From NCBI GenBank assembly GCA_037576215.1, contig JBANDB010000005.1:3534001-3598000 (forward strand): a stretch of 64,000 nt of DNA. The letters are read 5' to 3'. The stretch's first letter is position 1, and every line of letters begins with the position of its first letter. This DNA comes from Armillaria gallica (taxonomy: Eukaryota > Basidiomycota > Agaricomycetes > Agaricales > Physalacriaceae). The notes under the pieces are model-generated. The model was not told where the DNA came from. It searched no databases and worked only from the letters and a program-made list of their open reading frames with translations. Made by a program: the position numbers and the translations under genes. This document shows, one piece after another, positions 46,470-57,085 of this stretch.

Positions 46470-46880
46470 CATGTCACAAGCAAGCCTAATCTGAATGTAT
46501 AAAGGATTGGTGCATCATGAATGAATCTAATTCAATAGTATGAGCAAGCCTGAATAAGAAATTACCTGTTGGAAAGATTGGTGTGTTATGAGCGAGCTTA
46601 ATCTGAATGTATGAAGGATTGATGCATCATGAGCGAATCTAATCTGATAATATGAGTGATCCTGAGTGCAAAATTACCTGATGAAAGATTGGCATATCAC
46701 GAGTAAGCCTAATCTGAATGTATGAAAGATTGGTGTATCATGAGCAAACCTAATCTAATAGTATGAGTAAACTTGAAAAAGAAAGAAATTACCTGTTAGA
46801 AAATTGGCACATCACAAGTGAGCCTAATCTGTATGTATGAATGATTGGTGCATCACAAGCAAGTCTAATCAAAGTTGTAT
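46470..46880. repeat. 111-bp tandem repeat, about four copies
   Basis: The block AAGCCTAATCTGAATGTATGAA plus GGATTGGTGCATCATGAGC recurs at 46481, 46591, 46702 and 46817, a spacing of 110-115 bp. Each unit also contains a weaker internal half-copy (GTATGAGxxAxCCTGA) and, in some units, AAATTACCTG. The copies differ mainly by transitions. No ORF runs through the array. Confidence 0.75.
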
Positions 46881-47498
46881 AAAAGCTGAAGAGTCTGTTA
46901 AAGAGAAGGTTTTGTATGTCTGTTGTCTGGGATAAAATCTGCTTGGATTGCTCCTCTACTAATCACATATTTATACTATTTTACAGTTTATCCTATATTT
47001 GGTAATTCCAGTACTTAGCTGTACTGACCTAGTCATACAGCATACACTCCTAATCATATTGCATGTTAATAACTCACATTGCAGTATAGATGAGTCATGC
47101 CATATGCTTTTCTAGTCATAACTAGTCATATTGCATGTCATCCAGTCAATCCCAGTCAGATTACATGTTGCCTGAGTGCAATGGCTTGATTCCATGCACA
47201 TGATTCTGCTCTTTCTATTTTTAGCATTATTCTCTATGTTTCCATATGAATTCAGACCTTAATCTGACACTGTAGACAATGCTTCACAAGCATAAGGACA
47301 CAAATTGTATCTGGCTTGACACTAGCACACCTTAGAGAGATAGTGAAAAAACATGAAAAAAGAGACCAAAATGTTAATAAAAGTGTAGTCATTATTATTA
47401 CAAGGCCAGCTGATGATCCAATTCAAATAACAAACTGCATAGTTCAGACAAGGAGTTAGAGGGTCTATGCTGTGATAAAGATCAAAGTCAGTTTAGTG
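46881..47498. other. CpG-poor spacer, no gene
   Basis: It contains several loosely repeated phrases (AGTCATATTGCATGT and variants, 47.03-47.17 kb). Nothing else is supported. Confidence 0.35.
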
Positions 47499-48230
47499 CT
47501 TGACCTTGTAGCTACCTACTCATCTACTACTAAATCAACTTCATGATAGCAATCATTGATCTTGGTTCCTCTTTTGGGTTTGCACTCAAAGAATCAGTGA
47601 ACCAAGGCATCAATAATATTAATATTGGTGCTTTGTACACTATATGGCTTGATGCTACTAGACATGCAGCTGTGTGGCAGTTGTCATCAGCAGCTGCCCT
47701 GCCCTGCCCCATCAGCAGTGATAGACACCCAAGCTACATGACTCTGTGAAGGTTATCATTGTTTCCATGCATGTAGCAAGGATAGGACTAGTATGAACCA
47801 AGGTTTAATATTTCCCCTCTGGATACAGTACTGTATGTACTTGTATGAATGAAACAGGGTACTCCTATGTTATGGATTTGTGGATGAAACAAGACTGATA
47901 TCTGGTGTTACATTTCTTCAATAGGAAACCAAACATGATGCCAGCCATCAGGCCAGATGAAAATTTAGCTTGTAACGCTCCCCAGAGATGAAACGTGCTC
48001 CCTGTTATGTGTTACAATTGTGGTTTTAGGAAACGAAACAACCTCAGCATTACGTGTTATGTTTCATTCATATAAGTACATACAGTATATCAATTATGAT
48101 TCTCTTATATCTCTTTGAATATGTCTGAGGAGGATATGTGCCAGTTGCAATTTTCAAAAATGTAACACAAGTGATATCTTCCCTATTATAGCAGAATATA
48201 GTACAAGATTATTACCTAGTGGCTGTAAGG
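47499..48230 (+). repeat. 5' flank of the STAND gene, CpG-decayed paralogue
   Basis: Homologous to 37262-37720. Many CpGs of that copy appear here as TG or CA, for example TATCGACTACGATTCTC against TATCAATTATGATTCTC. It carries a 255-bp MITE at 47831-48085 that is absent from the other copy. It lies directly upstream of the STAND start at 48302 and so probably includes its former promoter. Confidence 0.75.
47831..48085. mobile_element. MITE, TA target, CpG-retaining
   Basis: A 255-bp element. The ends start CTGTATGTACTT(G/A)TATGAATG and match over 26 bases with one difference. It is flanked by TA (47829-47830, 48086-48087). The paralogous locus near 37552 is unoccupied, which confirms the insertion. 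It has four CpGs (in AACGCT, AACGTG, AACGAA and TACGTG) while its surroundings have nearly none. Confidence 0.8.
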
Positions 48231-48301
48231 CTGTAACTTGGACTTCGATTTCAACAACAGGGCAAGCTACTCACATACAACCTTGCTCTTCACCACTAAC
48301 C

Positions 48302-51300
48302 ATGGCAAAAGCCCTAGAAATTGCTTCATCCATTATTGCCCTCATCAGCATCTCCTGGACTATCTTCAAATATCTTAAGGATGTTAAAGAGGCATCCAAA
48401 AAACACAATAGTCTTTTTATAGAGCTTTCAAGTCTGGTGCATTGGCTAAATGAGGTGAAACTGTTCACTAAGATGGCACAGCCAAATGACCCATAGCTAG
48501 TGATGATGCAAAGGCTGTCCTGTCCTATCATTCAACTTACTGTGTTACTCAAGGATCTCAAAAAGGAGTTCAAGCTTGCACTAAGTGGTACAGTGGAAAA
48601 GGTAATCAAGCCTAGTACAAAGAAGGTAAAGAGCCAGCTATTGGGGAAGGTCAAAGAGGTGAAGCACAGACTATTATGGAAGTTCAAAAAGGAGAGCATA
48701 GAGGATACTTTGAGAGGATCAAGTCATTGATGATGGTCACTGTACAGCATGACTATTTGTAAGTATTTTTTGTGCTCCAGTGAGTCAATGCTAAGTGTAG
48801 CATACAGTGCTTTATCTGAGATGATTAACAATAGTTTGGCTATTGTTGACACAAAGATGGATGGCATTGTGGATAGTACCAACCAGGTTGAACAAGTCAC
48901 AGATCATATAGAGATGGATATCATTAATATCTATGGCAAAATGGTGTATATAAATGATCATGTATCACAAATATAAAGTGAGAGGAAGAAGACTCAGGAT
49001 AGTGCTCACCTTTTGTTTTCATCCCTGATCTGTTACTGATGGTTAAACAGATGAGAAGCTTAGGCACATATTAGCTTGGCTCACTGACTTGAATTTCAAG
49101 TCTGTATAAGCTGAGAAGCTGAGCCAGCAGGTGGGAAATATTGGACACTGGTTTCTTGAGCTTGACCAGTTCCAACAGTGGGTATATAGCTTAGTGACAT
49201 CATTGTGCCTCTGGTGTCCCAGCAATTGTCAGTCATTTTGGCCAATAGCTTCATTGCTTTCTCAATCCTAATATATCTCAGTGGGTGTTAGAAAGACTTT
49301 TCTGGCTGTTATTGTCATTGACTATCTGTGATCACTGAATCATGAGAGGAAGACACTTGTCCTCAGTGTCTTCTGGGATTACTAATCTGCGACCATACAA
49401 ACTATACCCAACCTTCTTTGTAATCTCTTGGACCCAATCATATTGCTTTATAATTGATGTCTTCATGATAAAACATGGCCTATGCTTGACACTCTTACTA
49501 AAACACTTTCAGAAAAACTGAAACCATTTTACTGTGTCTACATTGTACTTGACACACTTGATAAATTCATTGATGATAAGCAAAAGGAATTAATCAATAC
49601 AACAAGGTTGTTAGGGGATAATATCCATCTCCTTGTGACATTGAGGGATATTCTCAAGATAGGACTGCTGTTTAAGAAAGATACAAGGTTGAATATTCAA
49701 GCAACTAATGCTAATATTACTACATTTGTCGTGGACAAGCTTTCCTGAGGTGACCTTGCCAATCTCATCAATGGACATGATAATATATGTAAAGCAATAC
49801 TCGCTGGAGTGACTAAAAAGATAAAAGGTATATGAGTTACTCAAGTAGTTACATTTGTTATACCTATTGACTAAATCTCCATTGGTTTCTTCTAGCCAGC
49901 CTACACATGGACTCTCTTGCTCAGTCGACAACTTGAAAAATAGTTCAAGATGCACTCAAAGAACTGCCAGACAATATGACAAATGCATACAATGAGACCC
50001 TTGAGAGAATCAATCATTAGGGGAAGCATAAAAGTGCTCTTGCAAGTCACATGTTCAGCTGGATAACATTTGTGAGGCTCCCTTTGACTGTGTCAGAATT
50101 GTGGCACACGTTGGCTGTGGAACTAGATACAATGACCCTAGACCCTGACAATCTCTATAACAAAGATCTTTTAGAGAGTGTCTGTGCTGGCTTTGTCATC
50201 ATGAACCATACATATACAATGAGGTTTGTGTGTAAGTGTAAATATTATAATCCTTTTTACAAAATCCAATAATAAATTTCTAAATTACATGACACAGAAG
50301 TATTTTCTGTCTCAGCAGAAAGAATTCTTTCCTGACTTTGAGAAGACCATTGTGAACATCTGTCTGACATACATGTCATTCAATGACTTTGTGCACTTCT
50401 TTGATGATGGTGGTGCCAGGGACAATGACACAGATAGGGTTGCAAATAAGGACTCCTACAAGTCATATGAGTCCAACTACTCCAACTTTAATGATTCTGA
50501 TGACTCCAACTTTAACAACTACAACTACAACTGCTACAACTACAGTGACTATAATGATTATCTTGATCTAGTTGTAAAGCATCCACTCCTTTGGTACTTA
50601 TTCATTCATTGGAGTTACCATGCTGGCAAACTACAACATTCAATGGAAACTAAAATCATTACATTCCTTGACTCAGCATAGCACAGAAAGGTTGCAAACA
50701 TTTTTCATATTGGAGTAGCATCTAGAGAGACACTTATTCTGCTTCATTTTGCTGTGGACTATGGTCTGTTGCACATTACAGAAGTGCTTTGGATAGAGGG
50801 GACGATCTGTGCCTGTGTGAGACACTATTGATTATAACAGCTATACAAAGATGGAATCTTGAGATAGTGAGGCTGCTCCTGGACCAAGACAATATTGATC
50901 TAAATGTCTAGTCATCTTCATTTCAATGGATGCCCTTGTCCTGTACTGCAAAATAGAGGCTTACAGAGATTGTAGAGATGTTATTGCAATCAGGTCAAGT
51001 CAATGTGAATTGCAAGGACCACAGAGAATGTACATCTCTTATGATAGTGGCCTATTCTGGTAATATATCACAGGCTGAAGTCTTACTGAAGCACCCAGGA
51101 ATTGATATTTTGGCAAGAGACAATGTCAGCCAATATGCACATAATTATGCTTATTGGCAGATGAAACAACATAAACCAGACACTTTTAACAATGATAAGA
51201 TGATGATACTTCTCAAGAAATATGGAGGCAGACCTCAGATTATAAGACATTATAAACCTACTTACCCAACAGCTGATGGCTTACCCAATAAGCAATTAAA

Positions 51301-51409
51301 CTCAAAATCTGGCTTCTGTATTCCATTAGATTCATCTACTACTTTCCCAGCAGAGAATCTTGCTGGACTACCCCTATGCCATGATACTAATGGAACCTCA
51401 TCTTCTTAG
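48302..51409 (+). pseudogene. STAND/NLR-like gene: N-domain, NACHT, ankyrin; decayed
   Basis: Fungal STAND proteins combine a trigger domain, a NACHT NTPase and repeats, and act in non-self recognition and cell death. The N-domain starts at ATG 48302 (MAKALEIASSIIALISISWT, YLKDVKEASKKHNSL) and continues past a TAG at 48494. An intron (about 48757-48810) still fits, giving HDYF-ALSEMINNS. The Walker A site reads GVRKTFLAVIVIDYL (49284 onward), with the GKT glycine changed to arginine. A Walker B-like VYIVLDTLDKF lies at about 49540, with the usual DE altered to DK. Next come NIHLLVTLRD, GDLANLINGHD, LPDNMTNAYNETLERI and PLTVSELWHTLAVE. An Asn/Tyr/Asp-rich insert lies at about 50450-50570. Ankyrin-like units end with EIVEMLLQSGQVNVNCKD and QAEVLLKHPGIDILARD. 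Many stops and frameshifts and near-total CpG loss mark it as dead. Confidence 0.85.
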
Positions 51410-51447
51410 GTTCTGCCATCTTTGAAAAATCCATACATCCATACAAA

Positions 51448-51815
51448 ATAGGTCCTCATCTACTGGTCTCTTGTTCAGTCCCCTTTGGCAGCAGAAATAT
51501 AGCCTACATGAGGCATTACAATCTGCTCTCCTTCAATCCTGATATAGTGAAATTTATACACACATCTTATGGAGACTTACCAACTGGAAGGAAGCTGGTT
51601 AAGGGCAGCTATGAGGAGGATGGGACACCACTCTACTATGGTGTGGTTGAGAACATGGGGATTAGAATACCAGGAAAGACTAGCCATCACTTGTATGTGT
51701 TGTGATATATTGGATGCTGTAGCTGGCTAATTTCTTCTTCTTTAGAGCTAAATACAATATAACTTAGAGCAGTGCTGTGGGCATTCACTCTGACTATGAA
51801 ATCTTGTGTGTACAA
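51448..51815 (+). pseudogene. DM9 (DUF3421) domain downstream of the STAND gene
   Basis: It reads GPHLLVSCSVPFGSRNIAYM, LLSFNPDIVKF, SYGDLPTGRKLVKGSYEEDG, LYYGVVENMGIRIPGKTSHH. A 53-nt intron (51693-51745, GTATGTG...CTTTAG) rejoins to a tail ending in HSDYEILCV, the typical DM9 C-terminus. One TAG interrupts the last exon (51763-51765). Order and spacing match the DM9 family well. It starts about 40 bp after the last ankyrin frame stops, so it could be the C-terminal domain of the STAND protein or a separate gene on the same strand. The truncated DM9 gene at 24.9-25.4 kb covers the first half of the same domain. Confidence 0.7.
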
Positions 51816-52299
51816 ATGATTCTTCCCATTACTCTGAATATTATTTACATGACTATATCTCCAGATGCTGGAAGTAATAGTGGAAATATACAAATGAGCA
51901 ATGTAGCAGATAGATTTTGTTCAATGCAAATCATCTCAGTCAGATGGTAAAACTTATGCAGCAACATTAGTAATTGAAGTTGGCATCGGCACATGAAAAA
52001 GAGCTTTTTACATCTGAGAGCTGCCTAATATTTATACAGTAGATAAGAAAGATATGTTGCAGGCTAGTACTGTTATTCATGTTATCTTGTACTCTTGTGG
52101 AAGATAAATATCACTATTAATTTATGTAAAAACATTTCATTCTATATATTTAGCCTAGCCACAATCAAAATCATATGAATACCAGAATACATGGAAATAA
52201 GTGAAAATGAAAAGATACAATATGGTTAATCACAATATGTATGAGGAAAGAAATGGTACTATGTAGCCATTTTCATAGGATGTACTGGAATATTGAATA
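51816..52299. other. CpG-poor spacer, nothing recognised
   Basis: AT-rich, no frame above background. It precedes a decayed fragment of the 5.7-kb unit. Confidence 0.35.
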
Positions 52300-53300
52300 T
52301 TGATGCATATCCTCTGAAAGTCAGAAAGAAAATCTTTGATCCCACTCCCAATCAGCTGCTTGTCAATACCACACTCTACTGCTATTATTTAATGCTTTGG
52401 CTTGGGAGAGACTGCATGTCTTTATCTTGATATGAAATCAACTCAGAATTGATGTCATTGGGCATCAGCTGCATTGGTCTTAGGCTATGTATTGATGCTG
52501 CAGTCTCCTTTGAATAATTTTTAACTACCAATCCTATAGAGCCAAAAGAGTGGTGCCAAGCTGATCTGGGACAGAAATGTCATAAAAAGAAAGAAGAAGG
52601 GGAGGATTTGGACATATCACATTATGGTGAAGGATAATAAACCTGTAGCTTTTAATATTCTTCACATTGTAGGAACTATGCAGCTGCCAGTTTGGGAAGT
52701 ACTGAGTAAGCCTGATGTTCAGGAAGAGTAGACCAGTTCAATTGTGCATAGTGGTGTGCCTAAGAGAATGGCAAACACAGGACTTTGTTCAATGGAGAGA
52801 TAGCCATCTTGGAGCTGAATATAACTGTGTCTGCAACCTTTAGGATACCAATTACTCTTGGCATGGTCAACCCTTCAAGTCTTCACCAGTATAATCTCCC
52901 ATATGACAGCTCCTATCTTAGGTAGGGTGAGATACATCCCTCCTATCTCTCCATTTGGAAAATGAAATGCTAAAGATATTCTGCAGAATCATGTCATTGA
53001 TGCAGCAATATGTATATTATTGGGAATGCTAGTGTTAGAGGCTATAAATGTTGATACCTCCAATACAGCAATATGTAGGGCTAGTATTACCAAGTACAGT
53101 TGCTTGGGATTACCATTGGCCAAAGAGGTGGAAACTGGGCACACAATTTAAATAAAAATCTGATAGACAGTTTAGTTTGTGATGAAAAACAAAGGATGTA
53201 GTGTATGCACCTTAACCAGTGACCAATGTTATACTGAACTCAGTAGTCTATCCCTTAGAAATTATGTTAAACTTGTAGAGGAACTTTAAGACAAACAAGA
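52300..53300 (+). repeat. CpG-decayed fragment F of the 5.7-kb unit
   Basis: 52560-52880 aligns with 27735-28010 and 33470-33740 (GGAGGATTTGGAC, GCAGCTGCCAGTTTGGG, GGAGCTGAATATAACTG). 53150-53300 aligns with 28530-28650 (TGATAGACAGTTTAGTTTGTGA). 52310-52360 aligns with 29100-29150 (TTTGATCCCACTCCCAATCAG). The order implies that the interior of about 4.3 kb has been deleted. CpGs of the array copies are replaced by TG/CA throughout. Confidence 0.7.
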
Positions 53301-56300
53301 AAAGAAGTAAAGCAGCAAGCTTATTATTGGTGCCATAGCTTCAGGCATGGGAAAAACACTCAAGTTAACATCTGTTCTTTCTTGTAGAATCATAATCTCT
53401 CCATCCTAAAGGTATTTATCAAAAGCACAAATGGGAGAGGGCATCCTCCCATTTGTATACTGGCCAAATGTACTGTTTGATTTTGACTGTTAATTCACAT
53501 AATATGTAACAGAGACCAATGAAGTAAAGCTCCTGGTAATGCATAATGTGTAACAGGGCTTTGTAAAGCTATAGGATCTTGGTGACCAAACAGCCTAATT
53601 TTGGTCCAATTTCCTTACAAAAATCTGGAAATTTCACTTCCTACATATGTTCTTCTGATACAGAAGGTATATATAAGTGATACAATGAAATATCTAAATC
53701 TCCCATACCTACTGGCCATTTGTACCACATAGTACATGGTTGCTTCATTACTGTCAGAAGCCCTTTCAGACAGCCATACAACATTATAGTATGGTTTATA
53801 TTTTATGAGATTTATTGGCTTTATCAAAAGTTGTTTTTGGTCAATCTTATTATACCAAATAGTCATCAGTCTGTTTCATGGTTTTTCTATATTGCCTTCA
53901 TTCCTATCACTCCTTTGCAAGTTTGGCAGCTGTCTCATCACATTTTCATATATATTTTGTGCAAAATATGTGATTCTCTTTTACTTCTTGAATATCTCTA
54001 GCTTTACTCAATACAGCCTAGTTGGTTGTAAGGCTAGAAGCATTTCATAGGCCTTGAAGGCATCTCACTTACTCATCTGTATACTATAGTCATCAATGAC
54101 CATAAGGTATCTGTACTGACACTGATGAGACTTGAGATTTCAGTTTATGGTATGATATATAGATGCTTTTATAACTGACTGAGATTGCAAAATTATAGCT
54201 GTATATCATATACAGTATGGTGTACAGCCCTAATGAGTATGCTGAAACCTGGGTTAATCTAGGTACTTAACTCATCACATGACATGTACACAAGTACCTA
54301 ATCTGCTAATAATCTAGGTGGGTTCCACCTAGACAGAGGCAGGTGGCAAGCAGGCTTATGAAAAAGGCAAGTACTCACATAGGTACTTGCCTATGACTTG
54401 CCTAGTTCCAGTGCTTCAGAAATGACATCTACGGCTTCTCTGTGGCTCCTGGCTATCACCTCTGACTTATACCACCACTTTATCTTTTTATAAGCTGAAA
54501 TTTACATCTTGTACCAACAATTTCTCCTTCAGTTTTCATTTGTTTTTTTTTGTGTCTAAAAATGTTCAAATATCCTGCTTCATAGCTTCAAAAGACTTCT
54601 TGCATGTTAAAATCAGCCACATTGTTCTGGAGTTAAAGAGAGGTCTTTATTTTGGCAAAAGGTGGAGAGCATATTAAAGTTATCTTAGGCTTGGCTAGAT
54701 GCTTTTCTACATGTTTAGTATTGTCTTAAAGCTCTTTTTTTATATGTTCTAATGACTTCTTAGTCTCCTTTATCTGTTACCATCTCAAGACACTGCTCCC
54801 TTATCTTTCCCATCACTGTCCAACTCAGCCATCATTTTGTTTTCCTCATATTTTAGTCACTTTTTGATCATTAATGTGCTCAGTAATAGGCAGTGTGCAA
54901 ATGCAACAAGTGTTTAAATTATCAATCTAGATACTAAATCACACACACATACAATCACCAATGTTAAGTTTGAGGGTGAGTACAGTAGAAGCACTCATAG
55001 TGTACTTAGATATTAATAATCAATTGGGTTTGCTTCAAAACAACTTTGATTCAATTCTAGAAGTGTTTATGTAAAATACACTAATCACAACAGTGAGGTA
55101 TATGGATGTGGGGGTTTTGTAAGATATAATTTGAGTAGTTTAGACTCAAAACAATTTCATTTAGGATAGCTGGTAAGAATTTTAACTAGAGAAGCTTTTA
55201 ACAATCAAACAATCAAAGACTTAGAGGTCTACAAAGAGTGTACTTGCTCTAAAGTGCACAGACTTGATTATAACACAAGCACACACACTTGTGACAAAGA
55301 TCTCACAGGTCCTAGCTTCAAGTATAAAACTTGCAAAGAGTACACAGGCTCTAAAGTATACTGACTTGTTAACTGTTTGAATTTGAGGTGTTCTAGAGCT
55401 TATTTCACTTCAACTAGACAATGTTTTTGGTTTGTGGTTGACTTAGCACATTTAAATCACTTTAATTGGTGAGAGAGCACAAGGCCTTTGTATATGGAGC
55501 AGTTCAAATAACTAGCAAGGTACAAATATGGAGACAACTCTTCTTCCTACTTAGTTCTTTTAGATTACTTGTAGCTGCCCTTTTAGAGTTGACTTAGTAA
55601 ACTTAATTCACTTCAGTTGAGGATATGCAATTAAAATCAGTGATTAATTAGGTAGCTATAAGGCTACTAGCACAAACATAGGAGAATGCTTTCCTGCTGT
55701 TATGTGTCTAGTTGCTGCTAATCTATACAATTCCAAGTCTAGGTATAGGAGCTTGTATCTAAAAGTAATTATGGTATGAGCTTTGGGTATCAATACAAAC
55801 AATGAGTAATTAATTTACAAGGATTGTGCCATTCTAAGGTTTCTATTCAGTTGGATGGAATGACTAGTAGTCAATCTATTGCTGAGTGCCCTAGTAGTTC
55901 ATAGGAGCTCCTTGCCTTTCCTTTATGCCTTGCCACATAGATTCCTATTCAATACTACAGATTGTGTAGTATCTCACTCAACTTATAAGGATAGTCATGG
56001 GTGGCAAGGATGTAATCACCAATTATGATTGATCATTAGACTGAGATTATTGTTCTATTTGATTCAATTCAAATGTCACATGTCTCAGAGAGGTCATTTG
56101 TATTCAGAAATTGACCTTTTATCACTGGTCACACACATATCATTTGAGAAGGTTCAGGAGTCACTGATGCAAGGAAAATTCAAAAATGACCCATTTTTGG
56201 TTTTAAAAAAAATAGGCTCAAATAGTGTTTGAATTACTTGTCCATGCACATTTTAAATGAATTTTGGTGACCTAGATCAGCAGGATAAGTATGAAATCAT

Positions 56301-56789
56301 CCAACAGCACTGCCACCTATTCATATTTTATCCAAATGTCACTATCCTGGAAGTTATTTGAACTGGTCCCAGAAGGTCATGTGTCACAGGCCATTCAAAT
56401 TAATTGAAATAGGACAGTATATTGCTTCAATCACTGCATGATCTTAGTTAGCTATCTTAGTACCAAGCATTGGCTATTCAGTTATTCCAGGTTTATTCAT
56501 GTTCTAAACTAAGTTTATTTCATGTTGTGAATCATTGTGAACTTAGCAATTCTTTTCTAAGTTCATTTAAGTCATTGAAATGATAAGTAAATCTAGTTCT
56601 TCTGTGTTTTGCTTTAGGTTTGCAACTCATTGAGATGTGTCCCTTGGTTCCAACTGTAATAGTCTTGTTTTAAGCAGAGAATAGTGTTTAGTACTGAAGG
56701 CTTATAGAATTGACTTGTCTAGATGTTGCTTCTAAGTCCATTCTTATACTGCTTTGCTCACTATATCATGTAGTTCCTTATAGTTTCAC
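53301..56789. other. CpG-poor, no gene recognised
   Basis: Both strands were scanned. The only frames are short and AT-rich; one of about 90 codons at 53.7-54.0 kb is hydrophobic but lacks splice or family support. A loosely repeated pair of phrases (GCAAAGAGTACACAGGCTCTAAAGT-like) lies at 55.23 and 55.34 kb. Confidence 0.4.
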
Positions 56790-57085
56790 CACACATTTTC
56801 TTATATGGATTAGTAGTATTAACATCATATCTGTTTCTGTCCCCTCTCACTTTAAAAGATCCATACCAGTTTACAGCCAGAACATCTAGTACTTGACTAT
56901 CAAGCAGTACTACTTCACTGACTTAAAGTCACAGTGTATACTTGTGTATAGAGGAATTGATTTACTGTATGGAGATGCCCCAAACTCACTTGCATATATG
57001 ATTGCCTTGATTGCTATGCTACTTTGTTAACTTGCCCAATCTCTTTCTGAGTTGGTGTTGCCATTGCCATGGAAGTCTAGGCTCA
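56790..57085 (+). repeat. dispersed repeat, second copy of 40310-40605
   Basis: Direct-orientation match, including CATCTAGTACTTGACTA, AAGCAGTACTACTTC, AGACTTAAAGTC-like and GTATAGAGGAATTG stretches, ending at GTTGGTGTxGCCATTGCCA. A further match, 57950-58120 to 41900-42085, lies the same way round, so both belong to one larger, partly diverged family. No coding content. Confidence 0.65.

Noticed and set aside
46470..46880. CRISPR-like array
   Set aside because: Eukaryotic context, no short identical repeats with unique spacers; whole 111-bp units are tandemly repeated.
53720..54050. Hydrophobic frame of about 90 codons
   Set aside because: Phe/Ile/Leu-rich frames of this size are expected by chance in T-rich DNA; no splice sites or family match.
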